A DNA stretch of 64,000 nucleotides, taken from the NCBI RefSeq assembly GCF_003992725.1, contig NZ_RZNF01000002.1, positions 558,001 to 622,000 on the forward strand, read 5' to 3'. The notes under the pieces were generated by a model. The model saw only the letters and a program-made list of their open reading frames with translations. It did not search any database and was not told the DNA's origin. The DNA is from Rhodomicrobium lacus (GTDB lineage Bacteria; Pseudomonadota; Alphaproteobacteria; Rhizobiales; Rhodomicrobiaceae). Position numbers and translations under genes: made by a program. The first letter of the stretch is position 1, and every line of letters begins with the position of its first letter. Positions 37,173-44,783 of this stretch are shown one piece after another.

Positions 37173-37361
37173 CTAGTTGAGCAACGCGGGAGAGGGCTCT
37201 TTCTTGCCCTCCTTCTCCGAAATCAGCTTCAGAACATAAGTGATCTCGTCGCGCGCATCCCGCGTCGCGCGGGCGTCTTCCTTCGGAATTTCGTCGGCGA
37301 TCCGAAGAAGGATGTTCGCCAGCGCGAGCAACTCGGGCACTGTCAGTTCGTCAAGCCTCAT
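37173..37361 (-). CDS. 62-residue protein translationally coupled to rplT
   Basis: I do not recognise this small protein. It is acidic to neutral and probably all-helical: [20 protein letters not shown] is an amphipathic start and [20 protein letters not shown] a second helix. Its ATG overlaps the rplT stop (ATGA at 37358-37361), a strong sign of translation. It ends 42 bases before the terminator. It occupies the position between L20 and pheS where no gene is usual. A role linked to ribosomes or translation is guesswork. Confidence 0.7.
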   Translation of the reverse strand: MRLDELTVPELLALANILLRIADEIPKEDARATRDARDEITYVLKLISEKEGKKEPSPALLN

Positions 37362-37732
37362 GCAGACCTGAGTTCCGCGGGCAGAGCCTCGCGCGCCTTG
37401 CCGACGAGCGCCGCGAAGCCCGCCGGATCGGTGATGGCGAGGTCGGACAGAACCTTGCGGTCGATCTCGATTCCCGCCTTGTTGAGGCCGTCGATGAAGC
37501 GGCCATAGGTCAGGCCGTGTTCGCGCGTGGCGGCGTTGATGCGCTGGATCCACAGCGAGCGGAAATTGCGCTTCTTCGTCCGGCGATCGCGATAAGCATA
37601 TTGCAGGCTTTTTTCGACCGCCTGCTTCGCGATGCGGATGGTGTTCTTGCGGCGGCCGTAAAAGCCCTTCGCCTGCTCAAGAACCTTCTTATGACGGGCG
37701 TGTGCGGCTACACCGCGTTTCACACGTGACAT
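37358..37732 (-). CDS. rplT: 50S ribosomal protein L20
   Basis: A 124-residue primary-binding protein of the large subunit. [40 protein letters not shown] and [20 protein letters not shown] are the L20 signatures; the C-terminal domain ends [12 protein letters not shown]. It follows rpmI by 42 bases. In other bacteria L20 represses its own operon by binding the mRNA, so the leader structure upstream of rpmI is relevant. Confidence 0.98.
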   Translation of the reverse strand: MSRVKRGVAAHARHKKVLEQAKGFYGRRKNTIRIAKQAVEKSLQYAYRDRRTKKRNFRSLWIQRINAATREHGLTYGRFIDGLNKAGIEIDRKVLSDLAITDPAGFAALVGKAREALPAELRSA

Positions 37733-37774
37733 TGTTCGTCGTCTCCAAGCTCAATCGTTGCGTCGTTTCGGTGA

Positions 37775-37978
37775 TCAGTCAAGCCCGTAGGGGGCGAACT
37801 TCTTCACATGGTTCGCATCGCCCGGTTCGAGGACGACGCTGCCGCGCGCATTGCGAATGAACTTCGGAGTCCGCTTGATCATGCCGTGACGCTTTCCCGC
37901 CTGCGAGGCGAGAACCTTCCCGGTTCCGGTGATCTTGAAGCGTTTTTTCACGCCGCTCTTGGTCTTCATCTTGGGCAT
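37775..37978 (-). CDS. rpmI: 50S ribosomal protein L35
   Basis: A 67-residue basic protein of the large subunit. It begins [20 protein letters not shown] and contains [17 protein letters not shown], both family hallmarks. ATG 37978 gives the normal length; a longer frame to 38065 runs through the leader. It is the first gene of the rpmI-rplT operon. infC is not upstream, unlike in many bacteria. Confidence 0.97.
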   Translation of the reverse strand: MPKMKTKSGVKKRFKITGTGKVLASQAGKRHGMIKRTPKFIRNARGSVVLEPGDANHVKKFAPYGLD

Positions 37979-38065
37979 TTTGCTTCCTTTCTTATTGGAT
38001 CTCTCGCACGAAACAGCTTTTGCGGCTGAAGAAGCCGCCAGCGCGTCTCGCATTTGGAGAAGCAC

Positions 38066-38107
38066 GAAAAAGCCGCCACGGCATGCCCTGAAATGCGCCG
38101 GGCGGCT
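38066..38107 (-). promoter_or_regulatory. Terminator-like hairpin in the rpmI leader (possible L20 attenuator)
   Basis: On the minus strand AGCCGCC (complement of 38101-38107) pairs with GGCGGCT (complement of 38071-38077), with an inner CGGC-CAT/ATG-CCG extension, and is followed by about five T residues. It lies about 90 bases before rpmI. No upstream minus-strand gene needs a terminator here, since the next gene is divergent, so premature termination control of rpmI-rplT is the likely use. The remaining 38108-38487 stretch shows no gene. Confidence 0.6.
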
Positions 38108-38487
38108 CGGTTCGGGCAGAATATGCTGAGGTTCTCAAAGACGCAACTGTTTCAGCGATGGGTTTCATTGGCAAAACGGCTTCCGCATCACCGGCTTTGA
38201 AGTCGGCTATGACGCGAGACGGTACACAGGCGCGATCCGCCGCCACGGCGCCGTCTTTCCCGGCGGATTGCGGCCGGCGGCTCAAGCAGCAGACTCTCGC
38301 TTGTTTCTGTGCAAATCGGGCCGCGCGCCCGCTCCCTCTGTGGATTAGCCTCTGTGCATCCGCTGTCGCGCTGCCGAATCGCGCTAGGCAGGTTAGACAC
38401 GGCTATGCCCTAATCTAGTGGTTACGTGTGCGTTCGGGTGCGTTAGCGCATGTGTTGATAGGTGACGGAACGGGCGATTGCTTTTCC

Positions 38488-39594
38488 ATGGGGCTTGGCT
38501 GCATCAGATTGTTTGTCGTTAGTCTCGTCTTGTCCTTCGGTTTTTCCGCTGGGCTTTGCGGGGGATCCATCGTCGCCTTTGCGCAGAGCGGCGACAGCCG
38601 AGGGGTCGATCTTCTCAGCCGCGCGACGAGATCCTTCGACGCAGGCGCCTATTCGGACGCATCCTCCCTTATCGATGCAGCCTTCCGTGCCGGTCTCAGC
38701 GGGGAACTTGCGGCGCGCGCGATTTTGCTCCGCGCCCGTATCAACGAGCGAAGCGGTTCCTACGCCCGCGCGCTTCAGGATTATTCCAACGCGCTCTGGA
38801 TGGAGAGCCTTCCGGCCGCCGACCGCAAGACGGCAAACGAAGGCAAGGAGCGCGTGATGGCTGCGATGGGTTTGAGCCCGCAGCAGCAACAGGCATCTGC
38901 CGCGCCGCAAGCGAGCCAACCGGCTCAGGGACGCTCCAGGCACGCGAACAATCCGGCCGCAATTCAGGCGCCGGCTTCCCAGCCCGATCCCCAATCTTCC
39001 CCTCCGCAGGCACAGTCTTCGTCGGGCGGCGGCATCGGCGGGTTCTTCGACAGCATTTTTGGCGGATCGTCGGGAGGCCAGCAGGCCGCTCAGGCGCAGC
39101 AGCCGCAACAACAAGGCTGGCAAGCGCAAGCCTCCGCGTCGCAGCAACAGCAAGCGCAACAGCAAGCCGCGGCCTCCGCGGTCGTCGTCAGCCCCGCGCC
39201 GACACGCCGCGCCGCGCCGATCCGCGTCGATCCTTCGCTTCAGGCCGACGCACCCGCCAAGCCCGCCCGCGTTGCGAAAGCGACGCCTCCCGCGAAGGTT
39301 TCCACCCCTCCGGTGACGCCTGTCTCGACGGCCACATCGGCGTCGTCCGTGGCATCGCCAGCCGACGGTTTCCTCATCGTCTTCGGCTCCGCTCCCAGTC
39401 AGCAGGCCGGGCAGGCAACCGCCCGCCAGATCAAGGCGCAACTTTCCGACATCCTCGTGAATCGCGATCTCGATGTGGAGTCCGGCGCAGGCGGCTATCG
39501 CATTCAGGCAGGGCCGTACAAGGCGAAGGCGGCGGCGACGGCGCTTTGCGGAGCCATCAGGCAACGCAATATTCCCTGCACGGTCACGCCGTAA
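38488..39594 (+). CDS. Secreted SPOR-domain protein with Gln/Ala/Pro-rich linker
   Basis: A 368-residue envelope protein. A signal peptide covers about residues 1-33 (LFVVSLVLSFGFSAGL, cleavage near AFA). Residues 35-130 look like TPR helices (SRATRSFDAGAYSDASSLID, ARALQDYSNALW). A low-complexity Gln/Ala/Ser/Pro linker follows. The C-terminal 75 residues are a SPOR domain (LIVFGSAPSQQAGQ...CTVTP), which binds denuded septal peptidoglycan. The frame is open to GTG 38428, but ATG 38488 begins the signal peptide. It is divergent from the rpmI operon. It is probably linked to cell division or envelope growth. Confidence 0.82.
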   Translation: MGLGCIRLFVVSLVLSFGFSAGLCGGSIVAFAQSGDSRGVDLLSRATRSFDAGAYSDASSLIDAAFRAGLSGELAARAILLRARINERSGSYARALQDYSNALWMESLPAADRKTANEGKERVMAAMGLSPQQQQASAAPQASQPAQGRSRHANNPAAIQAPASQPDPQSSPPQAQSSSGGGIGGFFDSIFGGSSGGQQAAQAQQPQQQGWQAQASASQQQQAQQQAAASAVVVSPAPTRRAAPIRVDPSLQADAPAKPARVAKATPPAKVSTPPVTPVSTATSASSVASPADGFLIVFGSAPSQQAGQATARQIKAQLSDILVNRDLDVESGAGGYRIQAGPYKAKAAATALCGAIRQRNIPCTVTP

Positions 39595-39756
39595 ATTCAC
39601 GGAAGGCGGCGCTCAAGGTCGCTTCGCACCGAAGCCGCGCGGGCCCGCCGATTGGTTCGTTCGATCACGAAACCTTGGCGTCGCCCGGCCCTTCGCCGAC
39701 GCGCCTTATACCCCACATAAAGCGCCTACCCCTTTCACAGCGAAGGAGCGAACGGC

Positions 39757-40776
39757 GTGCGCAATCTCATCACCGACGTCGAGGGGCTGCGGGTCGGCAA
39801 CGCCGAACATACACGCATCGCGAGCGGCACGACCGTCATTCTGGCCGACGCGCCCGTCGTTGCGGCTGCAACCGTGATGGGCGGCGGCCCCGGCACGCGC
39901 GAGCGCGACGCCATCGGCCTCGAAGGCACGGTCGGCGCGGCGGACGCCATCGTGCTCTCCGGCGGCAGCGCCTTCGGCCTCGATGCGGCGAGCGGCGTGC
40001 AGACATGGCTCCGCGAAAACGGACGCGGCTTTCAGGTTGGCCCGGTGCGGGTGCCCATCGTTCCGCAGGCGATCCTGTTCGATCTCATCAACGGCGGCAA
40101 CAAGGACTGGGGCCGCGAGGCGCCCTATCGTGAACTTGGTTTCAAGGCCGCCGAGGCGGCAGGCGGAGACTTTGCGCTCGGCTCGGCCGGTGCCGGATAC
40201 GGGGCGACGGTCGCGCGGGGGGCAGGTCTTTCAATGCGCGGCGGCCTCGGCAGCGCGTCCGAGCGCCTGACGTTCGGCGGCGAAGCGGTCGTCGTCGGCG
40301 CGCTCGCGGCGGTGAACGCGGCTGGCGCGGTGACGGTCGCGGACACGGCGCATTTCTGGGCCGCACCCTATGAGCACGGCGCGGAATTCGGTGGACTTGG
40401 CCTGCCTCATCCGATCCCGCCGGAAGCCGCGCGGCCCGTGCTGAAATACGGGGCGCTCGCCGGCGCAAACACGACACTCTGTGTCGTCGCGACGGACGCG
40501 CCGCTGACGCAAACACAGGCGAAACGCGTGGCAACGATGGCGGCGGCGGGCATGGCGCGCGCGATCCATCCGGTTTTCTCGCCGCTCGACGGCGACATCG
40601 TCTTCGCGCTCGCCACGGCGCGGGCGGTGCTTTCGGACCGGGACACCGCGCTGCCCTATATCGGCGCGGCCGCCGCGAACTGCCTCGCCCGCGCAATCGC
40701 ACGCGGCGTCCATGCGGCGTCCTCATCCCTGCCGGACGGCACGCAGAGCTATCGCAACCTTTTCGCAAGCGCATGA
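39757..40776 (+). CDS. P1 family (S58/DmpA-NylC) N-terminal nucleophile peptidase
   Basis: A 339-residue protein with GTG start. The family fold is shown by LITDVEGLRVGNAEH, GGGPGTRERDAI, VLSGGSAFGLDAASGV and GSAGAGYGATVARG. Relatives are self-cleaving aminopeptidases or amide hydrolases. The likely autocleavage point is Asn238-Thr239 in GANTTLCVVATDAPL, as in NylC, so the precursor would split into two subunits of about 238 and 101 residues. There is no signal peptide. It stands between the SPOR gene and murI; substrate is unknown. Confidence 0.88.
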   Translation: MRNLITDVEGLRVGNAEHTRIASGTTVILADAPVVAAATVMGGGPGTRERDAIGLEGTVGAADAIVLSGGSAFGLDAASGVQTWLRENGRGFQVGPVRVPIVPQAILFDLINGGNKDWGREAPYRELGFKAAEAAGGDFALGSAGAGYGATVARGAGLSMRGGLGSASERLTFGGEAVVVGALAAVNAAGAVTVADTAHFWAAPYEHGAEFGGLGLPHPIPPEAARPVLKYGALAGANTTLCVVATDAPLTQTQAKRVATMAAAGMARAIHPVFSPLDGDIVFALATARAVLSDRDTALPYIGAAAANCLARAIARGVHAASSSLPDGTQSYRNLFASA

Positions 40777-40859
40777 ATGCAGTATGACTTGCGCGGCGTC
40801 TCGCGCGCCGGGCCATGCGGCCTCCCTGCGCGAAACAGCCGAAAGGCGATGGCGACACC

Positions 40860-41708
40860 ATGAGCGACAGCAAACGCGCCGCGAGGCTCCTGTTCCTCGA
40901 TTCGGGCCTCGGAGGTCTTACCGTGCTGAAGGCGGCGCGCGCCGCGATCCCCGAAGCGGAAGTGCTTTTCATCGCCGACGACGCCGCCTTTCCCTATGGC
41001 CCGAAGCCGGAAGGCGAACTCGTGGACCGGCTTCTCCAGCTCGTCGGTAATGCGCTGACGGCGTTCCAACCGGATTGCGTCGTTCTCGCCTGCAACACGG
41101 CTTCGACGGTCGCGCTTTCGGCGCTGCGGGCCGCCTTCTCCGTGCCCTTCGTCGGCACGGTGCCCGCGATCAAGCCTGCGGCGGCCATCACGCGCAGCGG
41201 CCTCGTTTCGGTGCTCGCCACGCCCGGCACGGTCGCGCGCGAATACACCCATACCCTGATCGACAAATATGCGTCGGGCGCGCGCGTGACGCTTGTCGGC
41301 ACGCCGAACCTCGCGGAGCTTGCGGAAAGCTACGCCAGCGGCGAGCCGGTTTCCGACGCCGCCATCGCGCACGAAATCGCGCCGTGCTTCGTGGAGGAAG
41401 GGCATGCGCGCACCGATGTGGTGGTGCTGGGCTGCACGCATTATCCGCTGTTGCTCGAACGCCTCGACGCGCTTTCGCCCTGGCCTGTAACCTGGCTCGA
41501 CCCTGCCCCCGCAATCGCGCGCCGCATTGCGAACGTACTCTCGGAGCGCGGCCATATCGTCGGTGTGGGCGCGAAACGGGGTTCCGGCACTATCGCGTTC
41601 ACCTCCGGGCGCACGCCATTGCCATCGCTGCTTGCGCTTTTGCAGGCTCATCAGCTAAGCATCGCTGCAAAGATCGATGCAAAAGACGGCGCAGCCGCCG
41701 CAGCCTGA
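40860..41708 (+). CDS. murI: Glutamate racemase
   Basis: A 282-residue cofactor-independent racemase that supplies D-glutamate for peptidoglycan. The two catalytic cysteines are in LACNTAST and LGCTHYPLL, the Asp is in LDSGLGGLTVL, and the Glu/His set is near VPFVGTVPAIKPA. The C-terminal end is Ala-rich and short of other features. ATG 40860 lies just after GAAAGG-type sequence and at the family N-terminus; a longer frame to 40815 exists. purB follows after ten bases, so the two are likely cotranscribed. Confidence 0.95.
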   Translation: MSDSKRAARLLFLDSGLGGLTVLKAARAAIPEAEVLFIADDAAFPYGPKPEGELVDRLLQLVGNALTAFQPDCVVLACNTASTVALSALRAAFSVPFVGTVPAIKPAAAITRSGLVSVLATPGTVAREYTHTLIDKYASGARVTLVGTPNLAELAESYASGEPVSDAAIAHEIAPCFVEEGHARTDVVVLGCTHYPLLLERLDALSPWPVTWLDPAPAIARRIANVLSERGHIVGVGAKRGSGTIAFTSGRTPLPSLLALLQAHQLSIAAKIDAKDGAAAAA

Positions 41709-41718
41709 GAGTTTTTCC

Positions 41719-43014
41719 ATGATCCCGCGCTATTCCCGCCCGCAGATGGCAAACATCTGGTCCGACCAGTCACGTTATGAAATCTGGCTCGAAATCGAGA
41801 CGCTCGCCGCCGAGGCCATGGAGCAGCTCGGCACGATCCCGGCGGGCACGTCCAAGGTTTTGCGCGAGAAGGGCGCGTTCGACATCCAGCGCATCGACGA
41901 GATCGAGCGCGAGGTGAAGCACGACGTCATCGCGTTTTTGACGAGCGTCAGCGAGCATGCTGGCCCTGAGGCGCGCTTCATGCATCAGGGCATGACCTCG
42001 TCCGACGTGCTCGACACCTGCCTCGCCGTGCAGCTGACCCGCGCGGCCGACATCCTGCTCGCCGACATCGACGCGGTCCTCGCCGCACTCAAGCGCCGCG
42101 CGCTCGAACATAAATACACCGTTACGGTTGGCCGCAGCCACGGCATCCACGCGGAGCCGACAACGTTCGGGCTCAAGTTGGCGCTGGGCTATGCGGAGTT
42201 CACCCGCGCGAGGGAGCGCCTGCTGCGTGCAAAAGAAGATGTCGGCACGGCGGCCATCTCCGGCGCGGTCGGCACCTTCGCGCATCTCGATCCGCGCGTT
42301 GAAGCCTATGTCGCCGAAAAGCTCGGCCTCAAGCCGGAGCCGGTCTCGACGCAGGTCATCCCTCGCGACCGTCATGCCATGTTCTTCGCAACGCTCGGCG
42401 TGATCGCGTCCTCCGTCGAACGGCTCGCGACCGAGATCCGGCATCTGCAGCGCACCGAAGTCGGCGAGGCCGAGGAGTTCTTCTCCGAAGGCCAGAAGGG
42501 CTCGTCGGCGATGCCGCACAAGCGCAATCCGGTGCTGACGGAAAACCTTACCGGCCTGGCGCGCCTCGTGCGCGGCTATGCGGTCCCCGCGATGGAAAAC
42601 GTAGCGCTCTGGCATGAACGCGACATCTCCCATTCCTCGGTCGAGCGCCTGATCGGCCCGGACGCGACCGTGACGCTCGATTTCGCTCTGGCGCGCCTTG
42701 CGGGCGTGATCGACAAGCTCGTGGTTTATCCCGGGAAGATGAAGGCGAACCTCGAACGCGGCGGCGGCCTCGTGCATTCGCAGCAAGTGCTGCTCGCCCT
42801 CACGCAGGCTGGCGTCAGCCGCGAGAACGCCTATCGTCTCGTGCAACGGAACGCCATGCGGGCCTTTCGTGGCGAGGGCGAGTTCCTCGCGTTTCTCAAG
42901 GCCGATGCTGACGTGACGGCGGCGCTTTCGCCCGAAAAGATCGAGGCGCTGTTCGATCCCCAGCACCACATGCGAAACGTCGATGTCATCTTCGCGCGGG
43001 TTTTCGGCGAGTAG
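41719..43014 (+). CDS. purB: Adenylosuccinate lyase
   Basis: A 431-residue fumarase-superfamily enzyme that acts twice in purine synthesis (SAICAR to AICAR and adenylosuccinate to AMP). It starts [20 protein letters not shown], the bacterial short-form signature. [12 protein letters not shown] and [14 protein letters not shown] give the general-acid His region, and [19 protein letters not shown] is the signature loop with the catalytic Ser. The family-like [13 protein letters not shown] helix is present as [17 protein letters not shown]. Length is normal. Confidence 0.97.
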   Translation: MIPRYSRPQMANIWSDQSRYEIWLEIETLAAEAMEQLGTIPAGTSKVLREKGAFDIQRIDEIEREVKHDVIAFLTSVSEHAGPEARFMHQGMTSSDVLDTCLAVQLTRAADILLADIDAVLAALKRRALEHKYTVTVGRSHGIHAEPTTFGLKLALGYAEFTRARERLLRAKEDVGTAAISGAVGTFAHLDPRVEAYVAEKLGLKPEPVSTQVIPRDRHAMFFATLGVIASSVERLATEIRHLQRTEVGEAEEFFSEGQKGSSAMPHKRNPVLTENLTGLARLVRGYAVPAMENVALWHERDISHSSVERLIGPDATVTLDFALARLAGVIDKLVVYPGKMKANLERGGGLVHSQQVLLALTQAGVSRENAYRLVQRNAMRAFRGEGEFLAFLKADADVTAALSPEKIEALFDPQHHMRNVDVIFARVFGE

Positions 43015-43939
43015 CGCCGCGCCGCTCGCATCAGCATCATAAGCACGCAAGGACAGGCCCGATCGGCGCAGTCCATGCGTGCAGGAGCCAGCCGTCGCGC
43101 CTTCAAAGGAGGGTGCGCTTGCGCCCCGCTGGCCGTGAGGCCGCATGGCGCCTCATGTCCCTGCTGTGCCGTCGATGAGATGCAGACAGGCTGATCGACA
43201 AGGAAAACGGCAGCGTTTGCGCCACGACGCTTTCGCGCAGCAAATCTTCCGACAGTTCCTGCACGGCTTTTTCATCCCCGCCTATTTAACAACAGGCTGA
43301 TCGGAACGCGAACCGCAGTTGGTTCTGGGATCTGGATAAAGTTTTGCCGCATCCGGTGAGCGGGATTACGAGCGGCGACCGCCGCGGAAGCCGTCTGCGG
43401 TCGGAAGATCTCCCTTCGCCCTGTGCCCGACGCAGGTGTTCACCCTGCGGACTTTCTGCCTTCCCTGCGCATATCCGAGGCAAACAAGGAACCGCCCGCC
43501 GCGCTCCCGCAAGTGCTGGCAAAGTTCGACACACTGCAAAACCAGGATGAGCCGCGCATCACGTCGGGTCGGATCAGGTGAGGTGGCAGTGATGTTTTTC
43601 AGTCGGCTCTTCCCTCCTCCCCGGCAATCAGATCGGTAAACCGGTCTCTTGTTAAAGTTCGAAGCCGTTTCTGCCGAAACCTTGCAGCAGGCATTTGCTG
43701 GGTGTGACTGCTGCCCCGGAGTGCGAGCACCCGACTGCGGCCCGCATTTTGCCAACTCGCCGCTGCTCTCATTCTCTCCGCCTGCCGACTGATGACAGAG
43801 AATACTGCAGCGGACTGACCTCCCAGCCGCCGATCATGATTGCTCGGCATCAGGTTAAAATAAAAGCGACATTTGTACTGAATGAACTCGCACCCATATT
43901 TGTGCACTTTCTGAACGAAAGTAATCAGTCATTTCAGTA

Positions 43940-43951
43940 CTTCTTAAGAAG
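43940..43951. promoter_or_regulatory. 12-base perfect palindrome upstream of the chemotaxis operon
   Basis: CTTCTTAAGAAG is a perfect palindrome about 120 bases before the first gene of the operon. TACAAT at 43971-43976 could be a -10 element, but no matching -35 is seen. An operator role is possible. Confidence 0.35.
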
Positions 43952-44040
43952 AGCGCCCTAAATAATAGCATACAATCTACACGGCAACTGAGTTGCATCC
44001 GCTTCGGTCAAAAGCGGGGGGCATCGGTTCTTTTTTGCAA

Positions 44041-44056
44041 CCTCGCATCTGCGAGG
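44041..44056 (+). promoter_or_regulatory. Hairpin next to the STAS-gene ribosome site
   Basis: CCTCGC (44041-44046) and GCGAGG (44051-44056) form a perfect stem with an ATCT loop. It stops two bases before the ribosome site GGAGG (44058-44062). CCTC can alternatively pair with GAGG of that site, so the element could tune translation of the operon's first gene. Confidence 0.45.
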
Positions 44057-44070
44057 CGGAGGTTTTCCGT

Positions 44071-44397
44071 ATGTGCTCTGATGTAATCGACAAGACGAAA
44101 GCTGGAACGCTCGAACTCGAGGGCGATCTCGGGCCTCGCAATGCAAGCGGACTCCATGAAGCCCTGCTCGCGGCCCTTGGCGATGAGAACGAAGTCCTGG
44201 TGGATGCACGACGCGTCACATCGCTCGACGTCTCAATTCTCCAAGTCCTGATCGCAGCCCACGTGGCGGCCGAGAAACTCGGGCGCACCATTACGCTCCT
44301 GCGCACGCCTGAAGGTGCTGTCGAGACCACCTTCGCGAGGGCGGGCCTTGCCATCCCCGCAGGCTTTACCCCGCCTCAGACGGCTCTTTCACGATAG
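44071..44397 (+). CDS. STAS-domain protein
   Basis: A 108-residue STAS protein related to anti-sigma-factor antagonists and MlaB-type proteins. TLELEGDLGPRNASGLHEAL is the first strand-helix unit and VLVDARRVTSLDVSILQVLI the switch region; the usual DxSG(V/I) phosphorylation loop reads TSLDVSILQ, with Ser retained. The start at 44071 has GGAGG eight bases upstream. As the first gene of a che operon it resembles the STAS proteins that head some alternative chemosensory clusters. Its partner is unknown. Confidence 0.88.
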   Translation: MCSDVIDKTKAGTLELEGDLGPRNASGLHEALLAALGDENEVLVDARRVTSLDVSILQVLIAAHVAAEKLGRTITLLRTPEGAVETTFARAGLAIPAGFTPPQTALSR

Positions 44398-44414
44398 CGG
44401 AGAAAGGAAATCTC

Positions 44415-44783
44415 ATGTCGAAAACGATCCTTGCCATCGACGATTCGCCATCGGTCCTCCAGATGGTTTCCCTCACCTTGTCATCAGCCGGCTATCAGGT
44501 GATGGAGGCAGTCGATGGCGCAGACGGCTATGCGAAAGCCGTGGCCACGCCCATCGACGCGGTGATCACCGATCTCAACATGCCGCGCGTAAACGGGCTC
44601 GAATTCATCCGCAAATATCGAAGCCACCCATCCAGCGCCGGTGTGCCTGTCATCTTCCTCTCCACGGAATCGGACGCGGCATCGAAGAACGAGGCGAAGG
44701 CCGCCGGAGCCACAGGCTGGATCGTGAAGCCTTTCAAGCAGGACCAGCTCCTTGCCATTCTGAAAAAGGTGCTCGGCGCATGA
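44415..44783 (+). CDS. cheY: Response regulator CheY
   Basis: A 122-residue stand-alone receiver. The acid pocket is Asp9-Asp10, the phosphoacceptor Asp53 is in VITDLNMPRVNG, the switch residues are Ser83/Thr84 in FLSTES, and Lys105 is in IVKPFKQDQL. It is the output of the CheA kinase encoded next, with which it shares an ATGA overlap. It could act on the flagellar motor or, given the STAS gene, on another target. Confidence 0.95.
   Translation: MSKTILAIDDSPSVLQMVSLTLSSAGYQVMEAVDGADGYAKAVATPIDAVITDLNMPRVNGLEFIRKYRSHPSSAGVPVIFLSTESDAASKNEAKAAGATGWIVKPFKQDQLLAILKKVLGA

Larger units (their letters stand above)
43015..44070. other. 1.06-kb gap without a supported gene
   Basis: Several ORFs of 60-130 codons cross this gap on both strands, but none has convincing codon use, a ribosome site or a recognisable product. 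Base composition drops toward AT after about 43800. The last 130 bases hold the CTTCTTAAGAAG palindrome and probably the promoter of the chemotaxis operon. Confidence 0.55.

Noticed and set aside
43366-43907. ORFs of 102-129 codons on the minus strand in the 1-kb gap
   Set aside because: They show no coding-like third-position bias, no ribosome sites and no recognisable protein.
44315-44779. Upstream extension of cheA
   Set aside because: It overlaps the STAS and cheY genes in another frame; CheA begins at the ATGA overlap.
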